From contig BRKX01000017.1 in assembly GCA_026008535.1 (NCBI GenBank), positions 12,106,501 through 12,170,500 on the forward strand: a stretch of DNA of 64,000 bases. The letters run 5' to 3'. Source of the DNA: Perilla frutescens (taxonomy: Eukaryota; Streptophyta; Magnoliopsida; Lamiales; Lamiaceae). Shown here piece by piece: positions 1 to 11,780 of this stretch; positions within the stretch are counted from its first letter, which is position 1; the number at the start of each line of letters is the position of its first letter. Below the pieces are notes generated by a model. It ran no database searches, was not told the origin of the DNA, and saw only the letters and a program-made list of their open reading frames with translations. The translations under genes were made by a program, and so were the position numbers.

Positions 1-21
1 AATTTAAATTTACTTCCTCAA

Positions 22-583
22 ATGAAATTTAATTCACAAAAAAAATGTGAAATTTGTGTTGAAGCAAAAATGACAAAAGCTCATTTTCATTCAGTGGAAA
101 GAAGTTCTACACCTCTAAAACTTATATATACCGATCTATGTAATCTTAAGTTTGTGCAAACTAGAGGTGGTAAAAATTACTTCATCACATTTATATCTTT
201 TGAAAAGCAAAGATGAGGCAATATAAGCTTTTAAAAGATATAAAATAGAAGTTGAAAATCAACTCAATGTAAAAATAAAAGCAATACGAAGTGATCGAGA
301 AGGAGAATATGTAGCACCATTTAAAGAAATATGCTTAGAAAATGGCATAATTCATCAAACCACTGCTCCTTATTCACCTCAATCAAATGGAATTGCAGAA
401 CGAAAGAATTGAACTCTTAAAGAGATGATGAACGCCATGTTAATAAATTCTGGCTTACCTCAGAATTTATGGGGGGAAGCCATCTTATCAGCTAATCATA
501 TCTTAAATAAATTGTCTCATAAGAAACTAGATAAGACCCCATATGAGTTATGAAAAGGTAAAAAACCTTCTTATGAATACACT
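22..583 (+). pseudogene. copia integrase region, broken
   Basis: Two reading frames together cover the end of the GAG-pre-integrase domain (CEIC motif near 49-60) and the integrase core. The first frame (22-216) stops. The second frame (about 254-553) holds the part with SDREGEY and, further on, the NGIAERK motif that carries the catalytic glutamate. In-frame TGA codons at 410-412 and 551-553 and a one-base shift near 583-586 interrupt it before the RT frame begins. In a live element this enzyme would insert the cDNA. Here it is clearly dead. Confidence 0.8.
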
Positions 584-585
584 AA

Positions 586-1812
586 GTGTGGGGGTGTCTA
601 GCAAAGGTAGAAGTACCTAAACCTAAGCAAATAAAGCTAGGTCCAAACACTATAGATTGCATTTTCATAGGATATGCAAACAATAGTAGTGCATTTCGTT
701 TTCTTGTGCACAAATCAGAAATTTCTGATATAAATGAAGGAATGATTATGGAATCAAGAAATGCAATTTTCTTTGAATCTATCTTTCCTAAGAAGGTTAG
801 AATTGAAACAAATTCAACCAAAAGAAACCATGAATCTACGAATGATTCTCCCTTAGTTGAGGAAGAACTAAGACGCAGTAAAAAGGCTAGGATAACAAAA
901 TCTTTTGGTCCAGATTTTCTAATCTATGCATTAGAAGATAATGAACCAAGGACTATCAAAGAAGCATTATCTAGTCCTGAAGCTCCATTATGGAAAGAAG
1001 CTATCAATGCAGAAATTGAATCGATCATGCAAAACCACACTTGGGAAGTCGTTGATCTTCCAAAAGGTTGTAAGCCTTTAGGATGCAAGTGGATTTTAAA
1101 AAGAAAATATAAAGCTGATGGTTCAATTGATAAATATAAAACTCGTTTGGTTGCCAAAGGGTACAAACAACAAGAGGGCTATGATTATTTTGATACTTAT
1201 TCTCCAGTCACGAGGATTACTTCCATTAGAGTACTCATTGCTATTGCTGCATTGCATAACCTTGAGATACATCAAATGGATGTAAAAACTGCATTCCTAA
1301 ATGGTGAATTAGAAGATGAAATTTATATGGATCAACCAGAAGGTTTCATCTCTAAAGGTCAAGAAAACAAGGTCTGCAGGCTTGTAAAATCTTTGTATGG
1401 ACTTAAACAAGCTCCATTACAATGGCATGAGAAATTTGATAAAATAATGTTATCAAATGGATTCAAAATAAATGAGGGTGATAAATGTGTCTACATTAAA
1501 AATACCCCCAATGAATATGTAATTGTCTGTCTTTATGTAGACGACATGTTGATCATGGGAAATAATAAGAACATGATCACAAATACAAAGAACATGTTAA
1601 AAAGAAATTTTGACATGAAAGATATGGGTCCAACTGACGTTATCCTAGGGATAAAAATCTCTAGAACAAACGAAGGAATTATCTTATTACAATCTCATTA
1701 TGTAGAAAAAGTGCTTAAGAAATTCGAAGCTTTTAATCATCCTCCAGCTGCAACTCTTGTTGATATGAGTTATTGTGTAGAAAATTGTTATTGTGTTAGT
1801 ATTATTGTTTGA
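586..1812 (+). pseudogene. copia reverse transcriptase, lacks RNase H
   Basis: A 408-codon open stretch without its own start codon. Its first ~120 residues are the integrase C-terminal tail and linker. The copia-type RVT_2 reverse transcriptase then runs from about residue 130 to 390, with LVAKGYKQ, the DVKTAFLNGELEDEIYM stretch, SLYGLKQAP and the catalytic YVDD at 1534-1545. The family continues into RNase H, but here similarity ends near 1760 and the last ~17 codons are unrelated noncoding sequence. This is a long and well kept RT fragment in an element that cannot complete its cycle. Confidence 0.88.
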
Positions 1813-1983
1813 TTTACATTTGAAGTTGACCAATTCAAGACATCGCGTTCACTGAGCAACAAGTAAATTCGATAATACTATCCTAAAGGAAGGTTCAAAG
1901 CCGGAAGCTACCTATCCCTAAGCAATAGTAATTTGTCGAGATTCTTATACTCTGCATTTTCAAATATCTCTTTTGTGGGGGAT

Positions 1984-2589
1984 TATTAGTATAGTTAATT
2001 AATTAATTAAATATCTAATTAAAAGAGATATTAATTATATTAGTTAATTAAATGGAAGAGTGAAAGGGTGAGTGAGAATTGGGCGAATGGTTGCAACCGT
2101 TCGGACGTAACCGCTCGAATCGAATTGGTGCGAAAGCTCTAGGCCGATCGGACGCAATGATTCACCAGTTGCAACTCTTGGCTCGAATCGACACAACCAT
2201 TCAGCCTTGGAAGCGAACCGTTGCACTGTTTGGAGCCAATTGGTGCACCACTTCACCACAACTCTTCACCTACTATAAATAAGACCACAAGTCCTTCATT
2301 TTCATTCACTAATTCACAATCCGAAATCTTCTCTTCTACCCTAGTAATCGATTGAGAATCTCGATTATTGTTTTGTTTGTTGTAACATAGTTTTGTAAAA
2401 GTGCAACAAAACTTTGTTGAAAGTCGTTTTATCTTGGAGACGATTGCTATAGTCCGTTTGCATTTAATATACGGTGCAATTTCGTCTTGCGGATAAAGAG
2501 TATAACTCTTGACTCGACTTTAATTATCCTACTCGTTACTCTGACCAAATTACTTCAAAGTTTAATCCACTTAATGGAAGACTTCAACA
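1984..2589 (+). repeat. 3' LTR of the copia element, with polypurine tract
   Basis: The LTR follows the purine-rich GTGGGGGAT (1975-1983), the usual priming site for plus-strand synthesis. It begins TATTAG, one base from the usual TGTTAG, and ends ...TTCAACA at about 2589. It contains a TATA box (2274-2281) followed by a leader, as expected for U3-R-U5. The partner LTR is outside the window, so the right edge is uncertain by a few bases. The next recognisable sequence is the Ulp1 fragment from 2599. Confidence 0.65.
2274..2281 (+). promoter_or_regulatory. TATA box in copia LTR
   Basis: TATAAATA lies about 290 bases into the LTR, upstream of a leader. This is the usual place for an LTR promoter. 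Confidence 0.55.
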
Positions 2590-2598
2590 AACAACACT

Positions 2599-2856
2599 GA
2601 TTGTGGGGTCTTTGTAATGCGTCATATGGAGACGTATATGGGAGATGCTGTGAAGAATTGGAAGAGTGGAATAAGAGCTAAAAATCAGATGCAGCTGAGA
2701 TACTTAAGGATCAAGTATTGCGCTGCCATTCTTACTGCACAATGCAACATCCACATGCAGAGGAACATCAGAGAAGCAAGACTCTACTTCCAAGCATCTT
2801 CTAAAGACAACCCAATCAGTATTGAAAACCTCTACCTTGAAGATGATAATGAATGA
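2599..2856 (+). pseudogene. Ulp1-like cysteine protease, C-terminal fragment
   Basis: Reading from 2599, the frame gives DCGVFVMRHMETY, the block around the catalytic cysteine of the C48/Ulp1 SUMO-protease family (Cys at 2602-2604). It continues to a natural-looking stop at 2854-2856. The N-terminal part with the catalytic His and Asp is missing because the copia LTR ends immediately upstream. Ulp1 domains of this kind are common in plant Mutator-like elements (Kaonashi/KI-MULE type) and in DUF1985 proteins. The matching head of such a gene lies downstream (3958-6688), so the two are not one continuous gene in the present order. Confidence 0.7.
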
Positions 2857-2974
2857 ACAACTTATATATATGTAACAAATTCTATAACTGCTTGGACAAC
2901 TTTTAAATTTCCTATTTTTGTATTATGGGAATGCTTATGGATTAGTATAATTATTTGAAATTTTATGTCAAAAG

Positions 2975-3700
2975 TTCAGAGCTAAAATTAAAAATAGCGG
3001 ATGCTAAAACTTCTACTCACACTGCTAAAGTAGAACCCACCAGTGCTAAAAAATAAACTGACAGTGCTAAACAAGCAAATATCAATCCTAAAAATATAAA
3101 CAATCATTCTAATGCTAAGACAAATAATGCTAGCATCAATCACAACTACACAATTTAAAATTTTAATATATAATGTAAACCATGATAGCACTGTCAAAGT
3201 TTCAGAGGTTTATATACTAAAATTGTGAGTAACATGCTAAAATTAAAACTATACCTTTCATTCTATATGTTGGTTGTACACATTAAAGTCCAAATTCACT
3301 TTTCTAAATTCTCATACAAATCAAAATCGCAGCTGCTAAAAAATCCACACACATTGCTAAAGTAAAACCCAGAAATGCTAAAGGACAAACTAGCAGTGCT
3401 AAAGTATCAATCCTAAAATATAAAAAATCATTCTAATGTTAAGACAAATAATGCTAACATAAATCCCAATTACACAATTTAAAATTTTAATATATAACTG
3501 TAAATTTTGTATTTATTTATCGACACTATATATTTGAAGAAAATACATAATTGTTTTTCCAAATAAACAAAGTATAAAAACTTCCACACATGCGGCTAAA
3601 ATAGAATCTACTAGTGCTAAAATACAAACTATTAGTGCTAAAATAAAACCTACGAGTGCTAAAATATGGAATATCAATGCTAAAGTATAACCTATAGAAA
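2975..3700 (+). repeat. GCTAAA-motif minisatellite
   Basis: About fifteen copies of a degenerate unit centred on AGTGCTAAA recur every 15-25 bases, in three blocks (about 2981-3180, 3327-3508, 3580-3690). The first two blocks resemble each other along their whole length, including the tail ACAATTTAAAATTTTAATA, so they are also a larger direct duplication. The rest of 2857-3957 is AT-rich, with a CA microsatellite at 3841-3862, and holds no gene I can see. It is probably the junction between the end of one Ulp1-type element copy and the start of another. Confidence 0.75.
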
Positions 3701-3957
3701 ATACAAAAATCTTTTTTTTTTCAAATAAAAAAAAATAAAAACTGATAATAAAAAAAAAGAAAACAATAATAATAAAACCCGCTCCGAAAAAAAAGGTAAA
3801 AACCCGCCATCTCTTCAATTCTCAATACTTAACTTCTGCAAAACACACACACACACACACAAACATTTTCCATTCCAAAAACTTCAAACAAAGACAGAAA
3901 AGAATAGGATTTTACGAGCGATTAGATTCAAAAACATCAAACACAAAAAATATCGAT

Positions 3958-6688
3958 ATGGAAAAATCACAAAGCATTAAGAAGTTGAAAATTGGTGAAA
4001 AATTTTACAAAAGAAGGAAGAAAAACAACGACAGCGGGAGCGACTCTTCAACAAAGAAGAGAAAAAATGAAGAGATGGAGAGCGAACAAGGTATGCAATA
4101 CATTCTTCTTCCATCATCATAAAAATAAAATAGTGTGTCTTTCATTTTTGTTATAACAAAAAAAAAATTGCAGAAAGTCTAAATAAGCACGAAACCCCGA
4201 TAAAATTTTAAATATATGAAAATTGTTATCGTTTATTGAAAATAATAACATGTATACGAAATCAAATATTTGGAATGCATATGCATTGTGCAAACTATGT
4301 TCCATGTCATGATTTCCTTTTAATGATATAAACATTAATATCGTAAATGATTTCTGTGTTCACATGTAGCATCACTATATTAGAGAATGAATTAATGATT
4401 TCTGTGTTACTGACATATTAGGAAATAGCATCAAGGAGATTTACACTTAGCATAAGACTTCTTATCTTTATAATGATAATAAGAAAATGCTTCCATGCTC
4501 TGTTTTCGTTATAATGATAATATAATGTTAATTAAACGAACTGTAACATGTTCTCCTTCCAATGTTAATATAGATCTTAATTTTTCATTTTAGCACTAGT
4601 TTTCTACACAATTAGCACCAATGAGTTCTATTTTTTAACATCAATAGTTTGCAAATATATACACAAAATAATAACATTAACAAAACTATACATATATAGG
4701 TACCAGTAAAAAGAGAAGATCCACAGAGGATATTAATATATCAATAACTAAGGAGATGAGATCAAAGAATAAACATGATGTCAATGCTCTCAAATCTCGG
4801 TTAAGAACATTAGCATTAACATTACTTGAAAGGATAAATGCTACACCAGAGTCAGATGCTGAAGCAACAAGTGGTTTTGAATCAAAAAATCCAGCAGCAA
4901 AATCCAAATAGGAAGATCTTCCAGTCCTTAAAAGCAGAACAACACCACGCATCCTATATGATGCAATAAAAAAATTCACAGCTGAGCAGAAGAGTGCTGT
5001 TGAATCACTTGGCTCATGCTAACGTGCATTACATTTTCCACTACACAGATGTTTTATATGGACAGAGTAGTGTTCTATAACAAGAAAAGTTGAACGATCA
5101 ATTCCAGTATTCAAAGGCTGGACACACAAGCTTCTGCTCAAAAGACAGCAGTTAGAATTAAAATCAGGTGGTTTTGGAGGAGGCCACATTTATGGCCCGT
5201 ATGTAGAAGATGATTGTGGACGAAAGGCTGAGCACGACATCATTTGTTTGGAGGCTGCTCCTCAGAAAGGTGAAGCTCAACATGCTATGGATGCTTATCT
5301 TGAGAGCAATCTCGGTGCACAATCTGACAATCCTACCCTACCAACAGCTAATGATCCTGTGGAGGAATATGCTCAAAAGCTAATCGATGACTCCAAGCGA
5401 ATGGCAGAGACAATGTCCACATTGATGAACACAATAGAGGGAGTGCCAGAATATATGATGGACAACCTCTTCTTCAAGAAGTCATATGAGACAACACAAC
5501 AACTCTTGATCAAGAAACAGCCGAGTCCAATGTCGCAGGCATCACAGACTCAGACACAGCCACAAGCAACACCAGATGATGATGAGTTCTGGAGTGATCC
5601 AGCAAGGATAGCAGCAATTGAGGAGATTGAGAGGGCTCTGGCAAAGCGTGCAGAGCTTGAGAAGATATATGCTGATGAAGGTCCAACATTCAGTCTTGGA
5701 CTGAGTGATGCATGGGCTGGGGTACTGAAGGTTACACAGAAAATTTCTCAAGAGGATGTGTTGGATAAGGAACAAGCTCAAACTGAAACATTTGATGCTG
5801 AAATCCTGGAGGATGCAATGAACCAGGTATGGAAAAAATATTCTCATTATTTTAGCATTCTCATTATTTAGTTTAGCACTCTCATGTTTTATTTTAGAAC
5901 TCTCATGATTTAGTTTAGCACTCTAATATTTTATTTTAGCACTCTCATGACTGATTTTAGCATTCTCCTGAATTATTTTAGCATTCTCATGGATTGTTTT
6001 AACATTGTCATAACTTATATTTATGTTTCTAATACACATACAAAAATTAATTGCAGGTAGAGATGCAACATCTCAGTTCAAACAAATCAAAGCCTGATGA
6101 GGGTGATGGGGCATCAAATCCGACAAATGTTCCAGATAACACTGAGGTGTGATATAGCAATTCAAGTAGCATTCAACATCTTTATCACACTTTACAAAGA
6201 AAAATAAGTAAAAATTATTAAATGTTATTTTTTCAAAACACATAATACATGCTCTAGCTACCCGGATGGAGACAAGAACCAAAGAGCAGAAGAAGCCAAC
6301 GGAGAAGCTGATGTCACCATACAGAATCAGATTTGTTGATACAAAGGAAGTACTTGACAGGCAGCAACAAGAGATATTATTCTGGGTTATGCAGAATGAT
6401 TCAGAAAGCAGGTATGTGACTTATGCTATGTAAAAATACTTCATAAAAAATCATATTGTATACTGGTACATGAATGCCTTTCTATTTATATTGAATTGAA
6501 TTATCAGTGAACAAGTATTGTATGATGACAAACGAGTCAAGCTTGCACGGGTTGATATGAGAACGATGGCTGCAAATGAATACATCAGTTCACCTGTTGT
6601 GGATGTTTGGAGCACCTTACTAAATTATAATGAAAGAATGCGAGACCCATCCTCAAAACTAAGATTTTTCTATACCACACAGCCTTGC
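3958..6688 (+). pseudogene. DUF1985/Ulp1-type MULE gene, 5' part
   Basis: A multi-exon gene can be followed by splice sites and phase. Exon 1 (3958-4090) is a basic, lysine-rich, nuclear-signal-like start. Exon 2 begins at 4700 in the correct phase. It reaches a block like the start of the plant DUF1985 domain (PRILYDAIKKFTAEQ), with in-frame stops at 4909-4911 and 5020-5022. An open stretch of about 200 codons runs to the donor after 5826. Exons at 6057-6146, about 6256-6411 and 6508-6688 follow. The last one resembles the N-terminal part of a plant Ulp1 domain (VVDVWSTLLN). After the donor at 6689 the rest of the protease is missing. Plant MULEs often carry such genes. The exact product is uncertain and the copy is nonfunctional. 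Confidence 0.6.
5850..6005 (-). repeat. GCTAAA minisatellite, inverted, inside an intron
   Basis: The intron after 5826 contains six or seven units of about 20 bases centred on TTTAGCACTCTC or TTTAGCATTCTC. This is the reverse complement of the AGTGCTAAA unit at 2975-3700. Two isolated copies occur near 4586 and 4611 in the first intron. Confidence 0.7.
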
Positions 6689-6868
6689 GTAAGTGTATAC
6701 TTGAGAAGAACGCCATATAAAGTTCTTAAAGTGCACTCAATATAATTAAAAATATTCCAACACAATGCTAATTAATATTCTTGATTACGAACATACATCA
6801 TTTATATCACAGGTCATTTAAGTTAGTTTTATTTTTCCTCAAAGAAAAAGTTAGGTTTTTTGCTCCTG

Positions 6869-7886
6869 GCAAGTTTGGTTGGTAGAAAAGTAAAGTTTTT
6901 TTGAAATATGATTTTTTGGAAGGTGAATATGAGGAAAATGATTAATAACAGAATCTTTAGTCTGTGTTTAGAACATAACAAGAAAATTATTAGGATTCTT
7001 GGTTTACTATTGGATTAAATTTAAACAATAGTAGATAATTAAATATTTCATGTATATATATATATATATATTATTTCATATTACCAATAGTTTATAATTT
7101 TAAATTACGAACAATATAATATATAATTCTTCAATTTGTAACACTACTATATATATTGAATGCAACACATTATTTCAATTTAAATAAAATGAAATGATTA
7201 AAAAATAAATCAAGAAAATTATATCATAATTTTGAGTTAATATCTTTATGATCAATTAAGACAAATATTTTGTAAAATTATCTATATTGACAATGGTATG
7301 GACATATGGTCATTGTTTAATATGCAACGTTGCCTCAAAAATGATATTATTGGAATTTTGTAGAAATGGCAAAAAAATGATGGATAGAAAAATCGAATTT
7401 TGGTGGGAATTTCGTCAATAAAAAAGTATCACATTTTTTAAATTTCTTTTTCTTTTTATTTATAAAATTTTTGATTTTTCCCTTTTTTCTATTTTACTTA
7501 TTTTTTATTGAAATGTTTTAATCAAAACTTAGTATTAATAAAAAAGTTGATAATAAATCTTTTTTTTCAATTTAAAAAAATTAATTTTTTATTTTTGGGT
7601 TAAAAAATATGAATCCAAACTTAATAGTAATTTATAAAAAATCTAAATAATAATAAATGAAGAAATCAAACAATGAAACCATTTAATATAAGATTCCCGG
7701 AAACAAGGAATAAAAATACCTACTTGGAGTAGGTATTCACATTCCAAGAAAATTGCAAAATTTTTCGTGTTTTGAGGAATCTGATTTCTTTCTATATTAC
7801 ATAAAAAATGAACCAAACACAGTAATGTTAAAATAATGAATTAGAATACTTTCTCCAGTCAGATTCTGTACCAACCAAATGGGGCC
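6869..7886. mobile_element. possible MITE with imperfect terminal inverted repeats
   Basis: TTTGGTTGGTA at about 6873-6883 recurs inverted as TACCAACCAAA at about 7869-7879. It sits next to GGC at the left edge and GGGGCC at the right edge, as in PIF/Harbinger-like MITEs. The roughly 1 kb interior is AT-rich, with a TA run near 7051-7072, and has no gene. I could not find a convincing target duplication, so the call is tentative. Confidence 0.4.
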
Positions 7887-7971
7887 TTAAAGTAATATAC
7901 TCTGAGATTATGTCGAGTATAATCGATTATAAATCGGCACCTTCTTTTTTCGAAAGGAAATAAAATTTCAT

Positions 7972-8343
7972 TCATTCACGGACTCCCCTCAACCAAGGAG
8001 GAAAATTGTTAAACCAAATAAATAAATTATCACTCTCCACACCAAATTGAGCGAGTGTGTGAGCCACAATATTCACCTCACAATGCATATGTCTAAAAGC
8101 TAAAATTCCACCCCCTCTGAAAACCTTTGCCAGAGGTTGGAGTTTCCTTTCCATATTGTTCTCGCTCTCCTCACCATTATCCAATAATCGAATAGCTAAT
8201 AATGAATCAGAATACACAACACATGACATCAAATCCTCTTGTAAACAAAAACTAACACCAAAAAGCACGACATTAAGCTCAACATCAAGAATTGATGTGG
8301 GTTGAAAGATAGGTTTGGATAGAGCTGCTCGAAATTTTTCCAT
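7972..8343 (-). pseudogene. RNase H-like (RVT_3) fragment
   Basis: A 123-residue minus-strand frame matches the C-terminal two thirds of the plant RVT_3 RNase H-like domain. It has ELNVVLFGVSFCLQE, then SDSLLAIRL with a catalytic-type Asp, then CEVNIVAHTLAQF with the conserved VNxxAHxLA pattern, ending FPPWL before the stop. The N-terminal beta strands with the first catalytic Asp are missing. Such domains occur at the end of plant LINE polyproteins and as stand-alone pseudogenes. Upstream on the minus strand I see no reverse transcriptase, so this is a relic. Confidence 0.7.
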
Positions 8344-9289
8344 TGTTTGTTTTACTGGTTATTTTCGATTTACTTAGAGGAGTACTCTTTTTTCCATATG
8401 GTTTTTCCTACTGAATTTTCCATATGGATTTTGATGAGGCTTCGGTCCCCTTAATTATCGACATGTGATATCTGGGACTTTTAGGTTTGTCACTTTTTCT
8501 TCTTTTATTTATTCAATTCATTAGTGACACTTATACATCAATATTTTCTTCACAACAAACAAAAACATATAATTTGGCAGTTATATACAATAATTTGTGG
8601 CAAAAATAATGCAATTCGAGAGGTCTACTGTTATGTCTTGCTCGAACATCGTAATTTCAAAGAAAACGGTTTGACAAAATTATACTATAAATTTAGCGAT
8701 ATGAAACTGACGACAATTTCAACTACAAGGAATTAAATGAATGTCAAATTTGCAAATTCCAACCTACTTTTCGATGCTATTTTAATTAAATAACATTAAT
8801 TTCTGTACACCTGGTTCACTGTCACTCTCTAATTATTTTAGAACATCTTGGTCCCTTCCTGAGGTGGAAATTAGACGCCGACTAGTTGAAAAAAATTCCC
8901 AACTTATGATCTGTGTGACAATATTTTATTTCATTCTAGAACTAGATTTTTTTTTTTTAAGTACAGTACTGTAATTAATTGCATATATATGTTTCTTATA
9001 TATATATATATTATTTAATATGAGCAACTAACAACAATATGTAGATGACATGAATTTGGTGGGAACAACCCAAACCGCAGACTTTGGGCCTTTACTTTTG
9101 CAACATAAATAAGCCTCATCTAGCATTTCAATATCGAGGAAGTCAAAGTAATATTGGAAGGAATCTCATATGTTCCCTCAGATGTTATATATTAAACTAG
9201 TATCTCACCCGGTGAATATTATTAAAATAATATTTATGTGTAATAATAAAATTATATTCAATCATTAATTTAATATATAAATAATGAAA

Positions 9290-9323
<34 letters not shown>

Positions 9324-10450
9324 AACACCATTCTTCCATCTACTTCCAATTATGTGGATCCCCATAACAACATATTTTAGTTGTAATAAATAAATTGTCT
9401 AATATGCACACTATTTTGGTAGCAAATTTTATACGCTATTTTGGTAGCAAATTTTATTAGGGTGAGAAAACTTAAATTTAATATGTATGATCGTTTACTC
9501 TTGCATTTATAAATATATAGTACATAATATTAAGAGTTTCATATAAATACAAAGCAACATGTAAAGAAAAAAGTCCATTACAATAATATTTATTTAGAAG
9601 TACCACCTAAAAAGAGAAAAATTATTAGTGTAGCAATCTACCTAGACTAACAAATAAGAATCACAATCGCATATCATGGTAAGAAACAAAGATTTACAAA
9701 AAATTAGTTACCAATATTTGCTCCAATAACCATAATCCAAATTAAAAAAAAATCAAATACAAACTAAATATGAATCAAATCAATTTTCATTAAATCAATA
9801 CATCAAGAAAAAAAAGATAATTCATTGAATCTTTGTTCACTCATGTGAAATACAGTTTGATTTAATGAGATTGAGAGCAATCAAATTAATGTTAGCTAAT
9901 TTAATTATAGTGTAAACATCAACCTTTAAAGTAAGGTGTGTAATTTTTCAACTAAAATTCATCCCACAATTTATTTTTAAGTGTATCGATTTGCTTCCAT
10001 CGTTGCTCCTTCCATTAACAACGCTAGTACACACTAATAAATATTTTGCTCACATTTCTTTCTTTTCACACACCAACACATATTTTTCTACACATATATA
10101 TTATCACATAAAAAACCTAAAAATTATGGAAAAGAATAAAAAATTCCTGACTCATCAATAAAAACTTGAAACAAATAGAAAATCCAAAAATTTCTTGAAG
10201 ATTTATATTTAATTGGCTTCCTAAAAACCCATAAAAAAAAATATAAATCTTAGTTAAAAAAGATAGAGTACGTTTCTGGTTTTCTTTAGTGAATTAATTC
10301 AATCCAAGTGCTCTTGATTTTTTTTAAAATAAAGATTAATTTGTTATGCGACAATTCTATAATAATACAAAGTATAAGTTTCAATCACCATATTTCTATT
10401 TATGGATGAATAAAATATATAAAGGTGTTAATTAAAATTGTTAATAACTA
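8344..10450. other. AT-rich intergenic sequence
   Basis: No gene is visible. There are TA runs near 8996-9012 and 9292-9321. A 24-base unit is repeated in tandem at about 9408-9455 (CTATTTTGGTAGCAAATTTTA). CTAG at 9197-9200 is followed by a short hairpin (TCACC-C-GGTGA) that resembles a decayed Helitron 3' terminus on the minus strand. Nothing else in the stretch can be supported. Confidence 0.6.
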
Positions 10451-10711
10451 CTCCCTTCGTTTCGTTTTGTTTGTTGTTTTAGGTTTTTTCTTTTGTGTCA
10501 AAATGTTTGTTGTTTTATATATTGTGACACCCACTCTCTCAAATTTAACCTTACAAATATATGGAGAGAGAAAACAAATTCAACTTTTTAGGAAAATATA
10601 AGTGAATATGATTTTATGTAATATAAAAGGGAGGGATATATTAGTTTAAAAAATTAATTGTTAATTCTAGATTAAAATTTTACAACAACAAACAAAACGA
10701 AACGGAGGTAG
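10451..10711. mobile_element. Stowaway-type MITE
   Basis: Termini are CTCCCTTCGTTTCGTTTTG at 10451 and, inverted, CAAAACGAAACGGAGGTAG ending at 10711, flanked on both sides by TA. The inverted similarity continues through TTTGTTGTT for about 28 bases. Size (261 bp), CTCCCT start and TA duplication fit Stowaway (Tc1/mariner) MITEs. There is no coding capacity. Confidence 0.85.
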
Positions 10712-11507
10712 TATATATTTAAAATATCATAATTATATCTACAACAAAAATGCTCTTGAACGATCTACAATTATGCAACTCAAATTTATGGCAAACACAA
10801 TCCTATTACATACCATTCATCTCAAGTTGTTCCTGTAGTTGAAAAATAGATCTAATCAAAATAAAAAATAATAAAAGAAATTATTGTACTCCAATAAAAA
10901 AAATGTCTCAAAAAATAACAATATGAATAATGAATAAATAACATTCTCATATAAGAGTTAACCATTCAAACTAAAATTTCACAATAAAATTGTGAATCAT
11001 TCAATTACAAAATATAAGTACATCCATTTACAATTACACTACATCATATTCTTAATTTAAAAAAAAAAAATTGAAATAAAAAAGGGTCACACATTTACGC
11101 GTTTAGATTGAATTGAATCTACAAAGTAACTATACAATATGTTTTTTTTCGTGTGTTCCAAATACTTCTTATCTCCATTTTTGGAGCATTAAAACCTCAT
11201 TTTTTGAGATTACCTTCAAACTACACCAAAAATTCTGAATATATAATTCAACTTGCTTCTCTAATTGAATGTTCATCATTTGAATTGTCTTCACCTTGAA
11301 CCATTTCTTGAATCATAAGAAAAAAGGAAAAAAATTGAATGATTAGTATTAGCAACAACAATTTAGGTTATAAGCAATTCGAAAAAAAGAAAAAGACGTA
11401 CTCTTCTCAGTCCTTTGAGCTTCTCAGTTTCCATTGGGCAAGATTGGGTAGCTCTAGAAGAGAAAAATACAATTCCAGTCCCACAAAACATGTCCCGCTC
11501 TGATTTT
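10712..11507. other. AT-rich spacer
   Basis: No gene or repeat recognised. A strong minus-strand acceptor-like TTCTCTTCTAG near 11455-11465 could be a remnant of an interrupted gene, but I cannot identify one. Confidence 0.4.
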
Positions 11508-11780
11508 GGTCCCAAACAAACTAATTTGGTCATTTTTCGATTTTTTACTGCTAAAATGACCCCAAAAGACTGTAAGATGCAAAAATAGTCCCATGCGTTT
11601 TGACGAAATTCTGAACAAGTGACGAGAATGTTACACGTGAGGAGCACGTGATTTTTAGTAAACCTAATTGAACCTTGTTTAAACAAAAATTCCCAAATCA
11701 ACCATCAAAATCACCCGTGAAAAATCCTCAAACCCTAAATCCCCAAATCAACTATCATTGAGAACATAAGTAACGATGAT

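Larger units (their letters stand above)
1..2589 (+). mobile_element. Ty1/copia retrotransposon, 3' half
   Basis: The window opens inside a Ty1/copia element. Integrase (about 22-583) and reverse transcriptase (586-1760) are in copia order. They are followed by a noncoding 3' stretch, a purine-rich tract (1974-1983) and a 3' LTR (1984-2589). The RNase H domain that should follow the RT is missing: coding similarity stops near 1760. The copia 3' untranslated block follows, so there is an internal deletion of several hundred bases. The 5' LTR, gag and protease lie outside the window or are lost. The right edge sits directly against an in-frame Ulp1 protease fragment (2599), so the element landed in that older gene. 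Confidence 0.85.

Noticed and set aside
2079..2282. A 67-codon frame in the copia LTR
   Set aside because: It lies in the U3 part of the LTR and overlaps the TATA box; chance frame.
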